Assembly (NCBI GenBank): GCA_026197195.1
Contig: JAPHUG010000473.1
Coordinates: 1 to 11,302, forward strand
Length of the DNA: 11,302 nt
Direction of reading: 5' to 3'
From: Sedimenticola sp.
GTDB taxonomy: Bacteria; Pseudomonadota; Gammaproteobacteria; Chromatiales; Chromatiaceae
How positions within the stretch are numbered: the first letter of the stretch is position 1; each line of letters begins with the position of its first letter. The translations under genes and the position numbers were made by a program. Below, in pieces: positions 1-6,534 of this stretch. A model generated the notes under the pieces. That model worked only from the letters and a program-made list of their open reading frames with translations. It was not told where the DNA came from and made no database searches.

Positions 1-2
1 GC

Positions 3-56
3 CAGCGTTATCGCATGGATCTGAATACCCATTTTTATAATTATCCCGCTGATTAA
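3..56 (+). CDS. Possible C-terminal tail of a gene cut by the left edge
   Basis: One plus-strand frame is open from the window edge and ends at a TAA (54-56), reading QRYRMDLNTHFYNYPAD. The other two plus frames also reach stops within the first 40 bases, so the choice is not forced. The peptide has an ordinary composition for a protein C-terminus, but it is too short to assign to a family. A competing reading exists on the minus strand, where an ATG at 30-32 opens a frame running off the left edge (MGIQIHAITL) without a convincing ribosome binding site. The call is tentative. Confidence 0.25.
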   Translation, partial: QRYRMDLNTHFYNYPAD

Positions 57-195
57 GAACTGCTATTGATATACCACCCTGCCGACTTTACCACGACATA
101 CAAAGTCCAGGGTACTCTCAGATACTCAGGCGTCTTTTTCAGCTTCGCGCCCAAACAAAATTTTCTATCCGCCCATAAGTAGGCGCAATAACAGA
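57..195. other. Non-coding stretch, nothing recognised
   Basis: No open frame with coding character, no hairpin followed by a T-run and no recognisable promoter was found between the possible left-hand gene end and the terminator hairpin at 196-220. It probably forms the 3' flank of two converging transcription units. Confidence 0.4.
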
Positions 196-220
196 CCTCT
201 CCGATGGATCACCGGAGAGG
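196..220 (-). terminator. Hairpin terminator of the SCP-2 gene
   Basis: CCTCTCCG (196-203) pairs perfectly with CGGAGAGG (213-220) around a 9-nt loop. On the minus strand the GC-rich stem is followed by TCTGTTATT, a modest T-rich tract. The hairpin lies about 55 bp beyond the stop codon of the minus-strand SCP-2 gene. The plus strand has no T-run after the stem, so it most likely terminates leftward transcription. Confidence 0.55.
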
Positions 221-275
221 CCACTACCATCGCGCCTATTCAGAACGAAGTGTATCCGTATCTAGCGTCTGCGTG

Positions 276-671
276 TCAGGCCTTACCCATCACAGAGAAG
301 CTTTTGATAAAGGGACCCGCCATCCGTGGATCTTTCAACATGGAGCCGTAGTCACCCACTTTGAATTTCATCTTACCTGAAGTGAAGGCCATACCGAGCC
401 CCATCATTCCAGGCGGTTTACTGATCCACTTTTTCCATTGAGCATCGCTGCAACGAATATCCCAATTAAGAGCCTCGCCATTATAGGCACCCGCTGCAAC
501 AGCCTTGCCATTTTCAACGGTAATCACTCCGCGGGGGGCCTCTTCACCTTCAAAGCCATAGCCGATCACACTGCCAAAACCGATCTGCTCAAGCGCCCCG
601 ACCAATTCAGGCTCAGCATTCCACTGGGTCATGAAGTTTTGCATCCACTCTTCAGAAAACAGTTCAGCCAT
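276..671 (-). CDS. Small SCP-2 sterol-transfer domain protein
   Basis: A 131-residue stand-alone protein resembling bacterial SCP-2 (sterol carrier protein 2) domain proteins, which have a hydrophobic pocket that binds lipids or acyl chains. What is visible is the family's alternating pattern: GVITVENGKAVAAG, then a WDIRCSDAQWKKWI segment, and the late block GKMKFKVGDYGSMLKDPR, which corresponds to the G-K-(L/M)-K-x-K-G-D motif of SCP-2 domains. There is no signal peptide or membrane segment, so it is probably cytosolic. The start was set at the ATG at 669-671 (MAELFSEEW) because GGGAG lies six bases upstream. The frame is open to an ATG at 726-728, but that start would sit on the FNR-type box and has no ribosome binding site. 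The gene is monocistronic, ends before a hairpin, and is likely controlled by the FNR/Dnr box. Its ligand and physiological role cannot be read from the sequence. Confidence 0.7.
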   Translation of the reverse strand: MAELFSEEWMQNFMTQWNAEPELVGALEQIGFGSVIGYGFEGEEAPRGVITVENGKAVAAGAYNGEALNWDIRCSDAQWKKWISKPPGMMGLGMAFTSGKMKFKVGDYGSMLKDPRMAGPFIKSFSVMGKA

Positions 672-714
672 TTTTTTCTCCCACTCTATTTTTTGTATGT
701 TCAGGACTGTCGGC

Positions 715-728
715 TTGATCGAGATCAA
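715..728. promoter_or_regulatory. FNR/Dnr-type binding site TTGATCGAGATCAA
   Basis: A perfect match to the FNR-family consensus TTGAT-N4-ATCAA, centred about 50 bp upstream of the SCP-2 start codon. A weak -10-like AAAAAT (688-693, minus strand) lies 21 bp downstream of it, close to class II activation spacing. However, the implied transcript start would fall in or next to the ribosome binding site, so the promoter geometry is uncertain. The dynamin gene on the other side starts over 330 bp away, which makes the SCP-2 gene the more likely target. The window encodes a Dnr-like regulator (9451-10158) with the matching recognition helix. Confidence 0.7.
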
Positions 729-807
729 ACCTCACATAAAACCGGCGTTAAAGAGTATTAAGTATCTCTTATATACTCATATAATGCAATAGTTATGGAT
801 CTATATT

Positions 808-822
808 ACACTTAGCAAGTGT
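808..822. promoter_or_regulatory. Palindrome ACACTTAGCAAGTGT, candidate operator
   Basis: Perfect 6-bp arms ACACTT and AAGTGT flank AGC. Nearly the same sequence (ACACTTAGTAAGT) occurs at 5818-5830 in front of the nrtR homologue. The centre lies about 21.5 bp, roughly two helical turns, from that of the palindrome at 829-844. The binding protein is unknown. Confidence 0.35.
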
Positions 823-828
823 TTATAA

Positions 829-844
829 GTATTTGGCCAAATAC
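829..844. promoter_or_regulatory. Perfect 16-bp palindrome GTATTTGGCCAAATAC
   Basis: A fully symmetrical 16-bp inverted repeat with no loop, in the AT-rich part of the divergent intergenic region. The lack of a loop and of a T-run argues against a terminator and for a dimeric repressor or activator site. It overlaps the region upstream of a TATACT hexamer (859-864). Confidence 0.4.
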
Positions 845-1060
845 GCTTTTTTATGTTTTATACTGAACAGTGGAAGTACCAGTACCACCGAACAGCAACT
901 GACTTCAAGCACAAGAATTCACTATTTGACCAACAGCTACAGACTACCACCAGCCGCCTTTGCGCGTTAGTATGGTCTATGTAATCTTACGGGGTAATAC
1001 TGATCTGAGGCAAAAAAAAGCGGCTCAGTACCCACTCCTTTCAGACACCAGGAGCAGTTC

Positions 1061-2611
1061 ATGAATACGGCAGGAAGACTCATCGAGGGACGCCTGAAAC
1101 ACCTCGAAACCCATCTTGAGCAAGAGAACCCCGTACTGCTTAAAACCGTTCAGAGTTTTAAGAAACTTGACCGTATCGCCTACCGCACTGGACTGTTGAA
1201 TACTGACGAATCCTATGCCACCCAAATACCCTGGTGGCCGCTCATTTCAGTCCTTGGCACCTTCTCTTCTGGCAAATCAACCTTTATCAACCACTATCTG
1301 GGTTACAAACTACAACGCACCGGTAATCAGGCCGTAGATGACAAGTTTACTGTCACTTGTTATAGCCGTGAGAAAACAGCCCATGCTCTACCCGGTGTTG
1401 CCCTGGACTCTGATCCCCGTTTTCCCTTCTACCAGATGAGTGAGGATATTGAGCTGGTGGCAAAAGGGGAAGGTCAGCGCATTGACTCCTATCTGCAGCT
1501 GAAGACCTGCCCCAGTGAACAACTGAGAGGAAAAATTCTGATTGATTCACCGGGATTCGATGCCGACGCCCAGCGCACATCAACACTTAAGATCACCGAT
1601 CACATTATCGACCTATCTGACTTAGTGCTGGTCTTCTTCGATGCCCGCCACCCCGAGCCGGGCGCCATGCATGACACACTGGACCATCTTGTCAGCAATA
1701 CCATCAATCGGAATGATGCAGGAAAGTTCCTCTACATATTGAATCAGATCGACTCAGCCGCACGGGAAGACAATCCCGAAGAGGTTGTAGCCGCCTGGCA
1801 ACGTGCGCTTGGCGAGCGTGGATTGACCGCAGGCCGCTTCTATACCATCTATAACCCGGAAGCCGCCGTACCCATTGCAGATGACAACCTCCGGCAGCGG
1901 TTTGAGCGCAAGCGGGATGCGGATCTGGAAGAGATTCACAACCGAATGCATGAAGTTGAGATTGAGCGTGCCTATCGCATTGTGGGTGTACTGGAACGGA
2001 CAGCACGTGATATCGAAGAGCGATCCATACCGGCCATTAGCGAGGCCATCTCACGCTGGAAAAGACGGGTACTGTGGGGCGACGCCCTCGCCTATGGCCT
2101 GCTGATAATCTCACTGCTGGGCATTACGGTTAAACAGGGTTACTGGGAAGGGCTCAGCTTTGCCCCACCCTGGATGGAATCACTGATGGCCAATCAAGCA
2201 GCACAGCTGGGTTCGGCAATCGGCGTCATCGTTATTCTTTTTGGCATCCATTTTGTGATTCGCTCACTCTCGGCCAGAAGCCTGCTGGGCCAACTTAAAA
2301 AGCAATCAGACAAACTGGCTCTACGGGGCAATCTGGCAAACGCCTTTTTGCGTAACACCAAACCCTGGCGCAGTATTTTCAGCAAATCCCCTGCCGGCTG
2401 GGGACGCGGTGCCAAGAAGCGTCTGGCACAAGTAAAGGAAGATGCCGACAACTATGTTCAGTCGCTGAATGATCGTTTTACCAATCCATCAGGTGAAGAG
2501 ACCTTCACTCTGAGTGAGATGTCACACCCGCCGGCGACCCAGGTGAACGATACTGAGACCATAACGACAACTGAAGAGCCTCTGGATTCAGCGACAGCCA
2601 CCAGAGCCTAA
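1061..2611 (+). CDS. Dynamin-like membrane GTPase
   Basis: A 516-residue bacterial dynamin-family protein. The GTPase domain has a P-loop GTFSSGKS (66-73), a Thr-containing switch I candidate DDKFTVT (93-99), G3 motif DSPG (162-165) and G4 motif NQID (228-231). A helical region rich in charged residues (about 275-335) follows. Two hydrophobic segments (about 342-357 and 383-401) would anchor it as a hairpin in the inner membrane. Next come a basic Lys/Arg-rich helix (about 405-460) and a Thr/Glu-rich, probably disordered tail (about 478-516). Family members use GTP hydrolysis to bind, tubulate or fuse membranes, in fission, stress repair or vesicle formation. At 516 residues this one is shorter than many bacterial dynamins and no second dynamin gene sits beside it. 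AGGAG (1050-1054), six bases before the ATG, fixes the start. The next gene begins 17 bp after the stop, so the two are probably co-transcribed. The family call is firm; the cellular role is unknown. Confidence 0.85.
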   Translation: MNTAGRLIEGRLKHLETHLEQENPVLLKTVQSFKKLDRIAYRTGLLNTDESYATQIPWWPLISVLGTFSSGKSTFINHYLGYKLQRTGNQAVDDKFTVTCYSREKTAHALPGVALDSDPRFPFYQMSEDIELVAKGEGQRIDSYLQLKTCPSEQLRGKILIDSPGFDADAQRTSTLKITDHIIDLSDLVLVFFDARHPEPGAMHDTLDHLVSNTINRNDAGKFLYILNQIDSAAREDNPEEVVAAWQRALGERGLTAGRFYTIYNPEAAVPIADDNLRQRFERKRDADLEEIHNRMHEVEIERAYRIVGVLERTARDIEERSIPAISEAISRWKRRVLWGDALAYGLLIISLLGITVKQGYWEGLSFAPPWMESLMANQAAQLGSAIGVIVILFGIHFVIRSLSARSLLGQLKKQSDKLALRGNLANAFLRNTKPWRSIFSKSPAGWGRGAKKRLAQVKEDADNYVQSLNDRFTNPSGEETFTLSEMSHPPATQVNDTETITTTEEPLDSATATRA

Positions 2612-2628
2612 GCAGCAAAAGTCGACCG

Positions 2629-3543
2629 ATGAGAATCGGAATTGATCTAGGTGGAACCAAGATAGAGGCCATGGCCCTGGATGAACGGGGTCATTGTCTA
2701 TTTCAGTCCCGCACACCAACGCCCGTGGGTGACTATCAGGCCACCCTGAACACGCTGGTCGACCTGGTTCATCAGGCCGAGCAGGCGACCGGAGAAAAAG
2801 GTACGGTTGGGATAGGCACCCCAGGGTCAGCCAACCCGATATCCGGCCTGATGAGAAACTCCAACTCCACTTGCCTGAACGGCCAAGCATTGCAGCCGGA
2901 CCTGGAAAAACAGCTCAAGCGCCAGGTTCGCCTCGCCAATGACGCAGACTGCTTTGCACTTTCCGAGGCAACCGATGGTGCAGCCGCAGGGATTACCTCT
3001 GTGTTTGGCGTCATTATTGGTACCGGCACCGGCGCCGGTGTTGTGATTAATGGGCAACTCATTCCAAGCATCAACCGTATTGCCGGTGAGTGGGGGCACA
3101 ATCCTCTACCCTGGCCTACAGCTGAAGAACAGCCTGGTGATCGCTGCTACTGCGGTAAAAACGGCTGTCTCGAGACCTTCCTTTCAGGACCAGGGCTCTG
3201 CCGAGATTACCAGAGAGAGAGCGGTATTGAGGTATCAGGCCAGCAGTTTGCTGAAAGGCTGGCTCAAGGCAATTCAGAGGCCGAAACAGTGATGGCACGT
3301 TATGAAGACCGATTGGCTCGGGGGTTGGCCAGTGTCATCAACATACTCGATCCTGGTGCGGTGGTATTGGGGGGTGGACTCTCCAACCTGGAACGCCTTT
3401 ATCAAAACGTCCCCAAACTATGGTCGCGCTACATCTTTTCTGACGCCATCAACACCCTATTGTTGCCACCCCGGTATGGTGACGCCAGTGGGGTTCGCGG
3501 GGCCGCATGGTTGTGGAATGACAGGGAGAGAGAAAGGGTTTGA
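2629..3543 (+). CDS. mak: ROK-family fructokinase (Mak-like)
   Basis: A 304-residue ROK sugar kinase that closely follows the E. coli fructokinase Mak along its length as I recall that sequence; shared blocks include RIGIDLGGTK, NSTWLNGQ-like NSTCLNGQ, EWGHNPLPW, CYCGKNGCLETF and SGVRGAAWLW. It is expected to phosphorylate fructose or a related hexose with ATP in the cytosol. Visible motifs are the phosphate loop DLGGT (6-10), the catalytic Asp in LANDAD (D105), the ROK zinc site formed by H157 and the cysteines of CYCGKNGC (C173, C175, C180), and the adenosine-site glycines VVLGGG (246-250). The start is the ATG 17 bp after the dynamin stop. It lacks a strong Shine-Dalgarno sequence, which suggests translational coupling. 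The final residues (RERERV) are an unremarkable charged tail. The exact substrate (fructose, mannose or another hexose) is not proven by sequence. Confidence 0.88.
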   Translation: MRIGIDLGGTKIEAMALDERGHCLFQSRTPTPVGDYQATLNTLVDLVHQAEQATGEKGTVGIGTPGSANPISGLMRNSNSTCLNGQALQPDLEKQLKRQVRLANDADCFALSEATDGAAAGITSVFGVIIGTGTGAGVVINGQLIPSINRIAGEWGHNPLPWPTAEEQPGDRCYCGKNGCLETFLSGPGLCRDYQRESGIEVSGQQFAERLAQGNSEAETVMARYEDRLARGLASVINILDPGAVVLGGGLSNLERLYQNVPKLWSRYIFSDAINTLLLPPRYGDASGVRGAAWLWNDRERERV

Positions 3544-3582
3544 TAAATCAGTCACAAGCCGCTGAGCAATGAAAGGGAAGCA

Positions 3583-4767
3583 TCAATTCAGCCCCCCGTT
3601 TCGTTCTACCGACTCCATCTCTGGCGAATAGTAAAGCAGGCGATTACGTCCATCCAGCTTGCACTGATACATGGCACAATCCGCCTCATGGTAGAGCCGC
3701 TCCAACAGAGGCAACAATTCAGATGAGTCACGTCCATTCAAGGATGTGATTCCAATACTCACGGTCAGTTCGGTCTTTTGATCACCCACAGTAAAACCCG
3801 ACGCTGCAATCCGCTGCCTGATCCGACTGGCCATCTGCTCCAAGCCCTCCCCTGCCGTATTGGGTAGTGCCAGAACAAACTCTTCCCCACCCAAACGTGC
3901 GACCAGATCACCCGCGCGTGCCTCTTCTAGAAAGATGTTCGATATTTGTCGCAATACCTGATCACCCACAGCATGTCCCCAGGTATCATTTATTCGCTTG
4001 AAGTGATCAACATCAATCAGCAACAGGCTTAAATCAGCTTTATAGCGAATCGCCCGGGACAGCATCGACTCACCTTCCGTGAAAAAATAGCGGCGATTAA
4101 ATAACCCGGTCAACTCATCCTTTATTGACAGTTGTTGGTATCGATTGCGTAATTTTTCTGACTCGTCCAAGGCCGCTGCAAGGGCATGGGTACGTACCGC
4201 CACCTCATCGCCCAACTGATGCGTCATCCTGTGAAGATGTAACAGGCGACCCAGCGTAGTGGCAAATAGCATCAAAAAGTGCTGTTGCCATGTCTCGAAA
4301 AACTCAGGCTGATAATGTGAGACATTAAGAACACCCAATACCTCTGCCCCTGAAGCGATCGGCATGGATATAAGTGAACCGTCACCATGAGATAGCGCCC
4401 TTCGCTCAAACGGTTTGAAGCGAGGATCGAGTTTGCAGTTCCGACAATACTGTATTTGGCCCGTCTGGACCGCTAGCCCCATGATCCCTTCATCAACAGT
4501 AAACTGCATGCTGTTGAGTCTTTCTGGCTGGCGAAAAGAGTCGTCACCAAAGGTATCAGCCCCTGCGCCAACGGCACAGTTCAAATGCGTACCATCCGAG
4601 AGAAATATAGAACATTGACCCAGGTTTTGATGTGCCACCAGTGCATCCAGTGCCTGTCGCAAAAAAACAGACTCTGATACCTCTTCAACTGGCAACTGTG
4701 TCAGGACCCTTATCGCTGATAAGGCATCGACTAACGAAAAGAAGTGGTCCTGGTTGCCAAATAACAC
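3583..4767 (-). CDS. GAF-GGDEF diguanylate cyclase
   Basis: A 394-residue soluble signalling enzyme that should make cyclic di-GMP from two GTP. An N-terminal GAF sensor domain (about 25-180) contains a CRNC motif (C108, C111) plus further cysteines. A short helical linker (about 181-212) leads to the GGDEF domain (about 213-382). The catalytic domain looks intact: DELTGLFNRRYF, the metal-binding IDVDHFKRIND (D252), signature GGEEF (293-297) and a product-inhibition I-site RAGD (284-287) exactly five residues before it. No membrane segment is present. Translation starts at a GTG (4765-4767); the frame is closed by a stop three codons upstream and the next Met is deep inside the GAF domain. 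It lies 17 bp downstream of the HDOD gene on the same strand, so the pair forms an operon. The signal sensed by the GAF domain is unknown; the cysteine pair hints at a redox or metal ligand. Confidence 0.88.
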   Translation of the reverse strand: MLFGNQDHFFSLVDALSAIRVLTQLPVEEVSESVFLRQALDALVAHQNLGQCSIFLSDGTHLNCAVGAGADTFGDDSFRQPERLNSMQFTVDEGIMGLAVQTGQIQYCRNCKLDPRFKPFERRALSHGDGSLISMPIASGAEVLGVLNVSHYQPEFFETWQQHFLMLFATTLGRLLHLHRMTHQLGDEVAVRTHALAAALDESEKLRNRYQQLSIKDELTGLFNRRYFFTEGESMLSRAIRYKADLSLLLIDVDHFKRINDTWGHAVGDQVLRQISNIFLEEARAGDLVARLGGEEFVLALPNTAGEGLEQMASRIRQRIAASGFTVGDQKTELTVSIGITSLNGRDSSELLPLLERLYHEADCAMYQCKLDGRNRLLYYSPEMESVERNGGLN

Positions 4768-4784
4768 GTTATTTATTCACTCAC

Positions 4785-5660
4785 TCAGGCCAGCTGTCTG
4801 GCTACCAGTTCCAGATCGTCGATTTGACAGAGCACTGTCTCCTCGATCCGGGATAAGCGTTCCTTGTTCACATCAGTAAATGAAGCCAGCCAAGGCGACT
4901 CGGCCAAAGAAGTTACCTGGCCTTTACGAACATCCTTTACCCAGTCAACAGCAGCATTCAACAACAGCATCTCGGTTTCCAGATCGCCCTGATAATCGCT
5001 GTTACCCAGCTCGGTCATCATACTGATAATAACCGGTGGAAGGTGCCATTTTTCAGCCAGCCAGCCGCTCGCCGTCCTGTGGTCAATACCCATCCGCTCC
5101 CGCTCAACTACCCGCAGTTCGGCCTCAGGGTTTTTCATATCCTCCAGTACAGCCGAATAGGCATCACCCACTACATGCACCAACAACAGCACACCCAGGT
5201 TGTGAAACAAGCCCCCCAGATAGAGCGGATTCATATCCGGCCTGTTCTCTGCCGGCAATGCCATCACCAGGGAACGGGCCAAGTGTCCGGATGCGAGCGC
5301 CTCGAACCAGTAACCGGCCAGATCAAAGCGAGGACAACGATCTATTTCAAAGGATCCCGCCACCGTAATACCCAAGGCCAGGCTCTTGACCATATTCAGA
5401 CCCAGGACGCGAATAATCGCCTCTTCTACACTGTATACAGGGCTGGGCTGGGAGAAGTAGGCCGAATTGGCCAAACCAATTATCCTGGCGGCCAAACCAG
5501 GATCCTGATCAATAATTCCAGCCAAGGCCTTCAAGTCAATCTCATCATCAGAGATCGCTTCCATCAGCTTAGCGGCAGTTATAGTGAGTGGAGGCAGATG
5601 TTTTACATCGAGTACGGCTCGTTTGATGCTCTCTTTGCCGATGTCCATATAGACACTCAT
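4785..5660 (-). CDS. HDOD domain signalling protein
   Basis: A 291-residue protein with an HDOD domain spanning about residues 15-215, a non-catalytic relative of HD phosphohydrolases. Recognisable blocks are LPPLTITAAKLMEAISD, the IIDQDPGLAARIIGLANSAYF segment, VYSVEEAIIRVLGLN, and GLFHNLG, where the HD pair of enzymatic relatives is replaced by HN (153-154). The late block GIDHRTASGWLAEKWHLP is also typical. HDOD proteins act as output or scaffold modules in motility, c-di-GMP and stress signalling. Its position directly ahead of a diguanylate cyclase supports a c-di-GMP-related role. The start is uncertain: the ATG at 5658-5660 has AGGA directly abutting it, while an in-frame ATG four codons later (5646-5648) has AGGA 12 bases and GAG about seven bases upstream. 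A perfect -10 TATAAT lies about 30 bp upstream. No membrane segment or extra catalytic domain is visible. Confidence 0.82.
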   Translation of the reverse strand: MSVYMDIGKESIKRAVLDVKHLPPLTITAAKLMEAISDDEIDLKALAGIIDQDPGLAARIIGLANSAYFSQPSPVYSVEEAIIRVLGLNMVKSLALGITVAGSFEIDRCPRFDLAGYWFEALASGHLARSLVMALPAENRPDMNPLYLGGLFHNLGVLLLVHVVGDAYSAVLEDMKNPEAELRVVERERMGIDHRTASGWLAEKWHLPPVIISMMTELGNSDYQGDLETEMLLLNAAVDWVKDVRKGQVTSLAESPWLASFTDVNKERLSRIEETVLCQIDDLELVARQLA

Positions 5661-5691
5661 TCCTGGTATTGAATTCCGGATTAACTATTTA

Positions 5692-5697
5692 ATTATA
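5692..5697 (-). promoter_or_regulatory. Candidate -10 box (TATAAT) for the HDOD-GGDEF operon
   Basis: The minus strand reads TATAAT about 31 bp upstream of the HDOD start codon in a very AT-rich stretch. No good -35 hexamer lies 16-18 bp further upstream (the best reads GTAAAC or AGTAAA), so an activator or an extended AT-rich element may be needed. Confidence 0.4.
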
Positions 5698-5779
5698 ATA
5701 GCGGAAGTTTTGCAGTTTACTTTAGATGACAATGAATTACTGATTATTTATAAAGTTATATAAAAAAATGCAGAACGAC

Positions 5780-5808
5780 TTGCTGCAGTGCGGCGTTAAG
5801 CCTATAGT
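5780..5808 (+). promoter_or_regulatory. Candidate promoter of nrtR-nadA
   Basis: TTGCTG (5780-5785), a 17-bp spacer and TATAGT (5803-5808; five of six matches to TATAAT) form a plausible sigma-70 promoter with a start near 5814-5816. A perfect TTGACA occurs at 5815-5820 but has no -10 at the right distance. The -10 overlaps the palindrome at 5806-5815, an arrangement suited to repression. Confidence 0.35.
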
Positions 5809-5831
5809 GTACACTTGACACTTAGTAAGTT
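5806..5831. promoter_or_regulatory. Candidate NrtR operator (paired palindromes)
   Basis: AGTGTACACT (5806-5815) is a perfect 10-bp palindrome over the candidate -10 and transcript start. Directly next to it, ACTTAGTAAGT (5820-5830) is an 11-bp palindrome. The half-site ACACTT occurs twice in seven-base register (5811 and 5818). NrtR proteins usually control their own operon through such palindromes, so autoregulation is the natural inference. I did not match it to a published NrtR consensus. Confidence 0.4.
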
Positions 5832-5837
5832 ATTCCT

Positions 5838-6506
5838 GTGCCTTATAGTTACGAATACCCACACCCTGCGGTAACAACCGATATAGCGGTTTTTTCTCTG
5901 CATCAACAGCAGCTGCAACTGTTGCTGATTCGTCGTGGCCAGCCGCCTTACAAGGGGAAGTGGGCCCTTCCCGGCGGGTTTCTTGAGATTGATGAGGATC
6001 TGGAGAGCGGCGCCAAACGTGAGTTGAAGGAAGAGACGGGTGCATCGGATCTCTATATAGAGCAGCTGTTTACCTTTGGTCGCCCTGATAGAGATCCGCG
6101 GGAGCGGATTATCAGCGTCACCTACTTTGCACTGGCACCTGCCGAAAAGCTCAGCATCAGCGCGGGCAGCGATGCAACAGAAGCCGCCTGGTTTCCTGCC
6201 GACGAACTTCCAGAACTGGCATTTGACCATGCGGAGATCATCCTGCTGGCCAAAGAGCGGCTTGCCGCAAAGACGCTCTACTCAACTATTGCATTTCAAC
6301 TCATGCCGGAGACGTTCACACTGAGTGAACTACAATCGGTCTATGAAATCCTTCGCAGTGAAACACTGGATAAACGGAATTTTCGCAAATGGATACTCTC
6401 CCTCAACCTTCTTGAAGAGACCGGAGAGATGCGTCGAAATGGAAACCACAGGCCAGCAAAAATCTACCGGGCCCTTTTTCCCGATCGCGTTGATATGATT
6501 CGCTGA
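5838..6506 (+). CDS. nrtR: NrtR: Nudix-domain regulator of NAD biosynthesis
   Basis: A 222-residue protein with a Nudix domain (about 10-140) and a C-terminal winged helix (about 155-215), the architecture of NrtR. These regulators bind ADP-ribose through the Nudix part and repress NAD-synthesis genes. The Nudix box, residues 47-69, fits GX5EX7REUXEEXGU at every position (RELKEETGA at its end). Hydrolase activity towards ADP-ribose or a related compound is therefore possible in addition to regulation. The DNA-binding half shows the family block FTLSELQSVYEILR followed by LDKRNFRKWIL and the RPAKIYRA wing. The start is a GTG; an in-frame stop lies four codons upstream and the N-terminus YEYPHPAVTTDIAVF matches family starts. 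The ribosome binding site is weak. nadA follows after 28 bp, which strongly supports the NrtR assignment over a plain ADP-ribose pyrophosphatase. Confidence 0.88.
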   Translation: MPYSYEYPHPAVTTDIAVFSLHQQQLQLLLIRRGQPPYKGKWALPGGFLEIDEDLESGAKRELKEETGASDLYIEQLFTFGRPDRDPRERIISVTYFALAPAEKLSISAGSDATEAAWFPADELPELAFDHAEIILLAKERLAAKTLYSTIAFQLMPETFTLSELQSVYEILRSETLDKRNFRKWILSLNLLEETGEMRRNGNHRPAKIYRALFPDRVDMIR

Positions 6507-6534
6507 ACAGACCCAGCCATTTTAAGAGAACATC

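Larger units (their letters stand above)
729..1060. other. Divergent intergenic region between the SCP-2 and dynamin-like genes
   Basis: About 330 bp without a credible gene. The left half (750-870) is AT-rich and holds nested inverted repeats of GAGTAT/ATACTC type (752-777), the palindrome ACACTT-AGC-AAGTGT (808-822) and the perfect 16-bp palindrome at 829-844. Possible -10 hexamers for rightward transcription are TATAAG (824-829), TATACT (859-864) and TGTAAT (980-985), none with a good -35 partner. The right part (870-1050) shows nothing else I recognise. Confidence 0.5.

Noticed and set aside
726..728. Upstream ATG that would add 19 residues to the SCP-2 protein
   Set aside because: It has no ribosome binding site, overlaps the FNR-type box, and the added residues do not resemble an SCP-2 domain; the ATG at 669-671 has GGGAG at proper spacing.
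752..777. Nested GAGTAT/ATACTC inverted repeats
   Set aside because: The arms are short and AT-rich with alternative pairings; expected by chance in such a stretch, so not called as an operator.
3544..3582. Search for a terminator between the converging mak and GGDEF genes
   Set aside because: Only a 5-bp stem with a 22-nt loop and no T-run was found; not supportable as a terminator.
5148..5204. Loss of the HD pair in the HDOD protein (HN instead) as a sign of decay
   Set aside because: HDOD domains are defined by the absence of the full catalytic HD residues, so this is normal for the family.
5043..5672. Long plus-strand open frame (209 codons) inside the HDOD gene
   Set aside because: It is antisense to a clear HDOD coding region, has no ribosome binding site, and its translation is of low-complexity shadow character.
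5815..5820. Perfect TTGACA as the -35 of nrtR
   Set aside because: The -10 would fall at the start codon (GTGCCT) and no hexamer at 16-18 bp fits; the next TATAGT is 23 bp away, within the coding region.
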